NCBI GenBank assembly: GCA_028711355.1
Contig: JAQTSL010000104.1
Coordinates: forward strand, 1 to 10,882
Length of the DNA stretch: 10,882 bases
Source: Rhodoferax sp.
Lineage (GTDB): Bacteria; Pseudomonadota; Gammaproteobacteria; Burkholderiales; Burkholderiaceae_C
Direction of reading: 5' to 3'
The notes beneath the pieces were generated by a model that searched no databases, was not told the DNA's origin, and saw only the letters and a list, made by a program, of their open reading frames with translations. A program made the translations under genes and the position numbers. Within the stretch, counting starts at the first letter, position 1, and the number at the start of each line of letters is the position of its first letter. This document shows positions 7,004-10,882 of this stretch, piece by piece.

Positions 7004-8185
7004 TCAGGCCTCGGTCTTGGAGGTGGCTGGCTGGGCGGCTTTGGCGTCTTCGGCCTGCTGCAATGCGTTCGACCGGCCCAGGTTGCGCGCCAGCATGGCG
7101 GCACCACCAGCGGCGGCTCCGGCCAGAGCGGCCAGCGCGGCGGCGGCGGCGAAGGTGGCGCCTTTGCCGCTTTCTTCGACGATGCGCGGATACTGCTGTG
7201 GTGGCGACACATTAGCCAATTTGGCGACCATGTGGATCGGTTTGGTAAAGCCGACACCTTTTTCGGTGCAGCCGATGCACGGGTGACCGCAGCCGACCGG
7301 CCAGTTGTTTTCACCGGCGTCGCCAAAGCCAATGGTAGAGCAGTTGGCGTAGGTTTCGGGACCTTTACAACCCAGCTTGTACAGGCAATAGCCCTGGCGG
7401 TGACCGGCATCGCCAAACTCCATGGCGAAGCGACCGGCGTCAAAGTGGGCGCGGCGCTCACAGTGCTCATGGATCAGACGCGAATAGGCAAACTTGGGGC
7501 GACCGAGTTGATCGACCTCAGGCAGCTTGCCAAAGGTGAGAAAGTGCACCACCGTGGCCAAGAAGTTGTACGGGTTGGGCGGGCAACCGGGAATGGTGAC
7601 CACTGGTTTGCCGAGTACCTCACCCACACTGGATGCGCCACTGGGGTTGCCACCTGACGATGGCATACCGCCCCAAGAGGCGCACGAGCCAATGGCAATG
7701 ACCGCCGCCGCGTCAGCCGCGCATTCCTTGAGCAGATCGATCGCGGTGTGGCCACCGATCTTGCAGTAAATGCCGTTGTCTTTGATGGGGATGGCGCCTT
7801 CAACCACCAGCACGTATTTGCCTTTGTGCGCCTTCATCGCCGCTTTGCGCGCCGCTTCGGCCTGATGACCGGCCGCAGCCATCAGCGTCTCGTGGTAGTC
7901 CAGCGAGATCACGTCAAGGATCAGCTTTTCAAGCGTCGGGTGCTCGGCGCGCAACAGCGATTCAGAGCAACCGGTGCATTCCTGAAAATGCAGCCAGATC
8001 ACGCTCGGGCGCTGAGCCGATTCAATGGCCTTGGCGACAGCGGCGTCGGCCCCCTTGGCCAGCCCCATGGTGGCGGCTAAGGTGGCACAAAACTGCAGGT
8101 AGTCGCGTCGCGACATGCCCAGGCGGTTTTCAATACCGGTGGACAGGTTGCGTCCAAGCTCAAAAATTTCACTGATGTTGCCCAT
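7004..8185 (-). CDS. hybO: HybO, [NiFe]-hydrogenase small subunit
   Basis: HybO relays electrons from the Ni-Fe site through three Fe-S clusters. The 393-residue precursor has a Tat motif SRRDYLQF at residues 25-32. Proximal cluster ligands are C70, C73, C168 and C201. Distal ligands are H239, C242, C267 and C273. Medial-cluster ligands are C282, C303 and C306, with an additional nearby C299. The two extra cysteines of oxygen-tolerant enzymes are glycines here (G72 and G173), so a standard oxygen-sensitive proximal [4Fe-4S] cluster is expected. A hydrophobic helix at about 344-365 anchors the C-terminus. The ATG at 8185 has GAGGAG (8196-8191) with 5-base spacing, the clearest ribosome site in the operon, fitting its role as first gene. 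Confidence 0.98.
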   Translation of the reverse strand: MGNISEIFELGRNLSTGIENRLGMSRRDYLQFCATLAATMGLAKGADAAVAKAIESAQRPSVIWLHFQECTGCSESLLRAEHPTLEKLILDVISLDYHETLMAAAGHQAEAARKAAMKAHKGKYVLVVEGAIPIKDNGIYCKIGGHTAIDLLKECAADAAAVIAIGSCASWGGMPSSGGNPSGASSVGEVLGKPVVTIPGCPPNPYNFLATVVHFLTFGKLPEVDQLGRPKFAYSRLIHEHCERRAHFDAGRFAMEFGDAGHRQGYCLYKLGCKGPETYANCSTIGFGDAGENNWPVGCGHPCIGCTEKGVGFTKPIHMVAKLANVSPPQQYPRIVEESGKGATFAAAAALAALAGAAAGGAAMLARNLGRSNALQQAEDAKAAQPATSKTEA

Positions 8186-8237
8186 GGTGTCTCCTCATGA
8201 TGTTGCAGCCGGTGCGGGCGGCAATCGTTGGAGTATT

Positions 8238-8254
8238 TGCAAGTTGCGGGCCAG
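8238..8254 (-). promoter_or_regulatory. Sigma-54 (-24/-12) promoter candidate for hybO operon
   Basis: Read on the minus strand: CTGGCCCGCAACTTGCA. It matches the consensus YTGGCACG-N4-TTGCA at every core position except one (C for A). The invariant GG (8252-8251) and GC (8240-8239) are separated by exactly 10 bases. The GC lies 53 bases from the hybO ATG, leaving room for a leader of about 40 bases. Sigma-54 control of hydrogenase operons is known in related bacteria such as Cupriavidus. An activator binding site was not identified. Confidence 0.72.
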
Positions 8255-8317
8255 GTCAAATCATGGGTTCAAGCCACTCTTTTTTGCGGGTTTACCCTTG
8301 ATATGAATCATTTCCAG

Positions 8318-8330
8318 AAAAGATTTGATT
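8318..8330 (-). promoter_or_regulatory. Possible IHF site upstream of the sigma-54 promoter
   Basis: Minus strand AATCAAATCTTTT fits WATCAA-N4-TTR except the last base. It lies about 95 bases upstream of the predicted start point, a place where IHF commonly bends DNA for sigma-54 activators. A weak consensus like this also occurs by chance. Confidence 0.35.
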
Positions 8331-8416
8331 AGCTTCTATCCATGCTGATAACCATCGACTCCGATCGTCACCAACGCTGGCATCGCCTTGCAATTTGGAG
8401 CAGATACGACCGGGCT

Positions 8417-8507
8417 GTCATTGCGGGCTCCGACCCGCAATCCATGCAATTTGGATTCACTGGATACCGGGTCGTAGCCCGGTATGACAACCTGTTCTTT
8501 CACATTA
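8417..8507. repeat. Dispersed double-hairpin repeat, copy 2 (upstream of nikR)
   Basis: This copy is homologous to 753-840 in the same orientation. Its two hairpins are perfect. ATTGCGGG (8420-8427) pairs with CCCGCAAT (8434-8441), and ATACCGGG (8464-8471) pairs with CCCGGTAT (8478-8485), each with a 6-base loop. The tail shared with copy 1 continues to about 8507, some 35 bases before the nikR start, so any nikR leader would include at least part of it. Confidence 0.87.
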
Positions 8508-8541
8508 AGATGTGTACTCCCGCAACTTGCGAAATTTCATG

Positions 8542-9033
8542 ATGGAACGCATCACCCTGTCGATCGACACCTCGCTGGCGCAAGAATTTGACCAGTTGAT
8601 TGCCCAGCGCGGTTACAAGAATCGCTCAGAAGCGGTGCGCGACCTGCTGCGATCGCATTTGGAGGACCAGCGCCAAGCCAGCGACCAGGACGGCCATTGC
8701 GTGGCCAATCTGAGCTATGTCTATAACCATCACGAGCGTGACCTGGCCGAACGCCTGACCACCTTGCAGCACGATCAGCACAACCTGACGCTGGCCACGC
8801 TGCACGCACACCTGGACCACGACAATTGCATTGAGAGCGTTTTGTTGCGCGGCAGCACGGCGGCAGTACGCCAGTTTGCCAACGCGCTGACGGCCGAGCG
8901 CGGGGTGCGGCACGGGCAGCTCAATCTGGTGTCGGTGCAGGTCGATGGCCACCACACCCATCCGCACAGCCATGCACACGGCGAAGGTGGCGACGCGCTA
9001 CACAGCCATGTGCATCTGAAGCCGATGACCTGA
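8542..9033 (+). CDS. nikR: NikR, nickel-responsive transcriptional regulator
   Basis: NikR is a tetrameric ribbon-helix-helix repressor that senses Ni2+ and controls nickel uptake. The 163-residue product opens MERITLSID (DNA-binding strand) and has the RGYKNRSEAVRD helix region (residues 23-34). It carries the four high-affinity nickel ligands H77, H88, H90 and C96 (H76, H87, H89 and C95 in E. coli). A histidine-rich tail after residue 135 has nine His and makes it about 30 residues longer than E. coli NikR. The start is one of two adjacent ATGs (8539 or 8542); I use 8542 by family alignment, as no clear ribosome site is visible. A GTG at 8512 is in frame but unlikely. The gene is convergent with nikO and their 3' ends overlap by 36 bases. 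Confidence 0.96.
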   Translation: MERITLSIDTSLAQEFDQLIAQRGYKNRSEAVRDLLRSHLEDQRQASDQDGHCVANLSYVYNHHERDLAERLTTLQHDQHNLTLATLHAHLDHDNCIESVLLRGSTAAVRQFANALTAERGVRHGQLNLVSVQVDGHHTHPHSHAHGEGGDALHSHVHLKPMT

Positions 9034-9756
9034 GCGACTCAACGGCACTTCCAGATGACAGCGTTGTAGCAGCGCAGCATCGGCAAAGATCGCATCGGGC
9101 GTGCCATCGGCCTCCAACAATCCTTCACGCATCACCAGCACGCGGCTACACAGGTCTTGCACCAGGTCCAGATCGTGGCTGGCGATCAACTGGGTAAGCT
9201 TGAACCCGGCCAACCGCCCAATCAAGCGCCTGCGTGCCGCCGGATCCAGACCCGCGCTGGGCTCGTCCATCACCACCACATCGGGGCGCATGGCCAGCAC
9301 ACCGGCCAGCGCCACACTGCGCTTTTCGCCGCCCGACAGGCGATACGGCGCACGCGCCGCCAAGTGACAGGCCCCCACTGTGGCCAAAGCCTGGGCAACC
9401 CGTGCTTGCACCTCTCCATCGGGCAAGCCCAAGTTGATGGGGCCAAAAGCCACGTCCTCTTGCACAGTGGGCATGAACAACTGGTCGTCCGGGTCCTGAA
9501 ACACCATGCCAACCTGGCGGCGCACTGCCACCAAGTGCGCCGCCTCCACGGGCAGCCCCTGCACCCGCACCAGCCCGGCGCTGGGCAGCAGCACGCCATT
9601 GAGGTGCAGCAATAGGGTGGATTTGCCCGCGCCATTGCTTCCGATCAAGCCTACGGTTTCGCCGGGTTGAATTAAAAAACTGACACCTCGCAAGGCGGCT
9701 TGGCCATCCGGATAGCGGTAGTGCAAGCCCTGCACTTCGATGGCGGGGTTGCTCAC
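8998..9756 (-). CDS. nikO: NikO/CbiO-type ATPase of an ECF nickel transporter
   Basis: This cytoplasmic ABC ATPase powers nickel (or cobalt) uptake. The 252-residue protein has every ABC motif: Walker A GSNGAGKST (39-47), Q-loop VFQDPDDQLF (85-94), signature LSGGE (140-144), Walker B VVVMDEP with D164 and E165, and the switch histidine H194. The VFQDPDDQLF form of the Q-loop is typical of the CbiO/NikO/EcfA branch. It starts with GTG at 9756, overlapping the nikQ stop (GTGA), with a G-rich ribosome site 7 bases upstream. Nickel rather than cobalt is inferred from the neighbouring nikR and hydrogenase genes, with no cobalamin genes in view. The last 36 bases overlap nikR on the other strand. 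Confidence 0.94.
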   Translation of the reverse strand: MSNPAIEVQGLHYRYPDGQAALRGVSFLIQPGETVGLIGSNGAGKSTLLLHLNGVLLPSAGLVRVQGLPVEAAHLVAVRRQVGMVFQDPDDQLFMPTVQEDVAFGPINLGLPDGEVQARVAQALATVGACHLAARAPYRLSGGEKRSVALAGVLAMRPDVVVMDEPSAGLDPAARRRLIGRLAGFKLTQLIASHDLDLVQDLCSRVLVMREGLLEADGTPDAIFADAALLQRCHLEVPLSRSGHRLQMHMAV

Positions 9757-10562
9757 CGAAGTACCCCCAGCACCAGTGTGCCAAGCCGATGCACCAGATC
9801 AAGCTGGCGCGCCAACCCAAACCCCAGCAGACAGACCACCACAAACACGGTGTCGAGCCGCTGCCAGTCTGCACCAGCACCGCGCGGCAACTGGCCGTTA
9901 AAGCCGCGCGCGAGCATCGCCTGATGAACGCGCTCGGCGCGTTGCAGTGCACGCAGCAGCAGGTGACCCAGCAGCGGGCCGACCACCGCCAGCGGCAGTC
10001 TGCGCCCATTGCCCCGCAGTTCACGTGCCAGGCTCATGCGCGCCGCCTCACTGGCCAGCAGCCCGGCATAACGGTGCAACAGCAACAACTGGGTGGTCAA
10101 TACCTGCGGCACGCCCAAGCGCCCCAAGCCGACACACAAAGGACCAAAGCCGGTCCCCGCCACCAGCATCAGCCCGGCCGACACCGTCAAGGCAAAGCGA
10201 ATCAGGATCGACGCAAAAGACAACCAGCCCCCGCTGATGCCGACACCCGCCACCCGCAACACCACTTGCGAGTCGAACCAAGGGTTAAACGCCCCCAGCA
10301 TCACGGCAAACGGTGCCGCCAGCAGCACCGAGCGCCCGATCACCCGCCACGGGATATTACCCAGCGCTGCCATCAGCACCGGAAACAAGACCAGTGGCAA
10401 CAAGGCCGCCACGGCGTAACGGTCAAACGAGACCACGGTGACGATAAAGCCCAGCGTGACCAGAATCTTGGCGCGCGCGTCCAGCGCAGACAACGCCGAG
10501 TCTTTGGCCGCCAGCGACTCCAGCGACTGAAAATCTTGCAGCGCGCGTGCGATGGAGCTCAC
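9753..10562 (-). CDS. nikQ: NikQ/CbiQ-type transmembrane component of an ECF nickel transporter
   Basis: The 269-residue membrane protein couples the NikO ATPase to the substrate-binding NikM/NikN unit. It has several hydrophobic segments (around residues 33-68, 78-92, 105-140 and 240-265). A charged cytoplasmic region between the later segments contains the short ARG-type motif MLARGFNG (216-223), which in this family contacts the ATPase. The N-terminal DARAKILVTL block is typical of CbiQ. It begins with GTG at 10562, overlapping the stop of the upstream gene (GTGA), the same arrangement as at the nikQ-nikO junction. The operon is therefore translationally coupled throughout. Confidence 0.92.
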   Translation of the reverse strand: MSSIARALQDFQSLESLAAKDSALSALDARAKILVTLGFIVTVVSFDRYAVAALLPLVLFPVLMAALGNIPWRVIGRSVLLAAPFAVMLGAFNPWFDSQVVLRVAGVGISGGWLSFASILIRFALTVSAGLMLVAGTGFGPLCVGLGRLGVPQVLTTQLLLLHRYAGLLASEAARMSLARELRGNGRRLPLAVVGPLLGHLLLRALQRAERVHQAMLARGFNGQLPRGAGADWQRLDTVFVVVCLLGFGLARQLDLVHRLGTLVLGVLR

Positions 10563-10882
10563 AACGGACTGGGTTTACGCCGTTTGAGCCAGTAGCCCAC
10601 GCCCATTACCAGGCTCAAAGTCACCAGCCCGCCCACAATGCCCGCCAGCGAGGTCCCCGCATCAACTGCTGGCCAAGCCGAGTCTGCTTCTGAATGAATA
10701 GCTACTTGCGCTTGTTTAACAAGGTCTGGAGCCTGTTTTGGCGCAGAAGACCAGGTGTAATCCGGCAACCACGCGGTGCGTTCTTGCCACGCCGTCAACA
10801 CGCTGTGTACCTTTGACTCGGGTGCGGTGACCGTCGTACTGCCGGTGCTGCGCGCAATCGACCACTCCAGCCCATCGGGCTG
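10559..10882 (-). CDS. nikN: NikN/NikL-like PDGLE-domain component of the nickel transporter (5' end beyond window)
   Basis: The frame is open from the window edge to the stop at 10559, giving 107 visible residues and no start. It begins with PDGLEW, the signature of the PDGLE domain of CbiN/NikN-type proteins, which complete the substrate-capture unit with NikM. A loop of about 50 residues follows, then one membrane helix (roughly GIVGGLVTLSLVMGVGYWL) and a basic tail. It could be a free NikN/NikL or the C-terminal part of a NikM-PDGLE fusion; the upstream sequence would decide. A GTG at 10801 could be mistaken for a start, but the PDGLE motif upstream of it shows the gene is longer. Confidence 0.85.
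   Translation of the reverse strand, partial: QPDGLEWSIARSTGSTTVTAPESKVHSVLTAWQERTAWLPDYTWSSAPKQAPDLVKQAQVAIHSEADSAWPAVDAGTSLAGIVGGLVTLSLVMGVGYWLKRRKPSPL
10692..10744. repeat. Probable interspersed repeat inside the nikN linker
   Basis: This AT-richer patch contains AATAGCTACTTGCGCTTG, then a CTTGTT-T-AACAAG palindrome, then GGAGCCTGTTTTGG. The pattern resembles a short repeat I know from memory to be scattered through Comamonadaceae genomes. It is read in frame and encodes the loop between the PDGLE domain and the membrane helix. Only one copy is in this window, so the call rests on memory. Confidence 0.5.

Larger units (their letters stand above)
8186..8541. other. Divergent hybO/nikR intergenic region (356 bases)
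   Basis: This control region between hybO and nikR holds a sigma-54 promoter candidate for hybO, a possible IHF site and copy 2 of the double-hairpin repeat. A perfect 8-base palindrome GAAATTTC (8531-8538) lies directly before the nikR start. I found no paired GTATGA/TCATAC NikR operator and no convincing sigma-70 promoter for nikR. The short open frames here look non-coding. Confidence 0.7.

Noticed and set aside
8378..8392. Sigma-54-like TGGCATCGCCTTGCA facing nikR
   Set aside because: The GG and GC are 9 rather than 10 bases apart, a spacing that normally abolishes sigma-54 recognition.
8482..8487. GTATGA half-site resembling the E. coli NikR operator
   Set aside because: There is no TCATAC partner 16 bases downstream, and the hexamer belongs to the dispersed repeat hairpin.
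8342..8542. Short plus-strand frame upstream of nikR
   Set aside because: It runs through the double-hairpin repeat into the nikR start, has no ribosome site and no recognisable protein feature.
9146..10024. Minus-strand 292-codon open frame across the nikO/nikQ junction
   Set aside because: It is an out-of-frame shadow of nikO and nikQ with implausible Trp/Cys/Gly-rich composition; the real frames carry all ABC and CbiQ motifs.
9789..10595. Plus-strand 268-codon open frame opposite nikQ
   Set aside because: Its Gln/His/Arg-rich composition is typical of the antisense of a high-GC membrane protein gene; no recognisable domain.

Overview
The window reads as a chromosomal nickel and hydrogen locus from a high-GC betaproteobacterium. 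The protein style, and a short interspersed repeat I recognise from memory of Comamonadaceae genomes (near 10692-10744), point to a Rhodoferax/Polaromonas-like organism. That placement is inference; no rRNA or other taxonomic marker is present.

Layout: a long minus-strand operon fills positions 8185 to 1. In transcription order it carries hybO, hybA, hybB and hybC, which encode a complete membrane-bound periplasmic [NiFe]-hydrogenase of the Hyd-2 type. Next come the maturation genes hybD (endopeptidase), a hypC/hybG-type chaperone gene and hybE. A bacteriohemerythrin gene follows, then hypA and the start of hypB, which runs off the left edge. A good sigma-54 (-24/-12) promoter candidate sits 53 bases upstream of hybO. 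To the right, nikR (nickel-responsive repressor) reads on the plus strand, divergent from hybO and convergent with a minus-strand ECF-type nickel uptake operon. The visible part of that operon is a PDGLE-domain nikN-like gene (cut by the right edge), nikQ and nikO.

How it works together: the Nik transporter brings in Ni2+ and NikR senses it. HypA and HypB (the latter with 29 histidines in a 76-residue stretch) store and insert nickel, HypC and HybE escort the precursor subunits, and HybD trims the large subunit. HybO and HybA carry Tat signals. HybA and HybB link hydrogen oxidation to the quinone pool. The small subunit lacks the two extra cysteines of oxygen-tolerant hydrogenases, so the enzyme should be oxygen-sensitive, which makes the hemerythrin gene inside the operon notable.

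The gaps are not empty. A textbook intrinsic terminator lies inside the operon between hybC and hybD. Two tandem 47-base hairpin repeats lie between hybB and hybC. Two copies of a roughly 90-base double-hairpin repeat, with a compensatory base change, lie between hypA and hypB and just upstream of nikR. nikR and nikO overlap tail to tail by 36 bases. I see no wholly new system. The most distinctive points are the hemerythrin, the internal terminator and repeats, and the HypC lacking its usual histidine.
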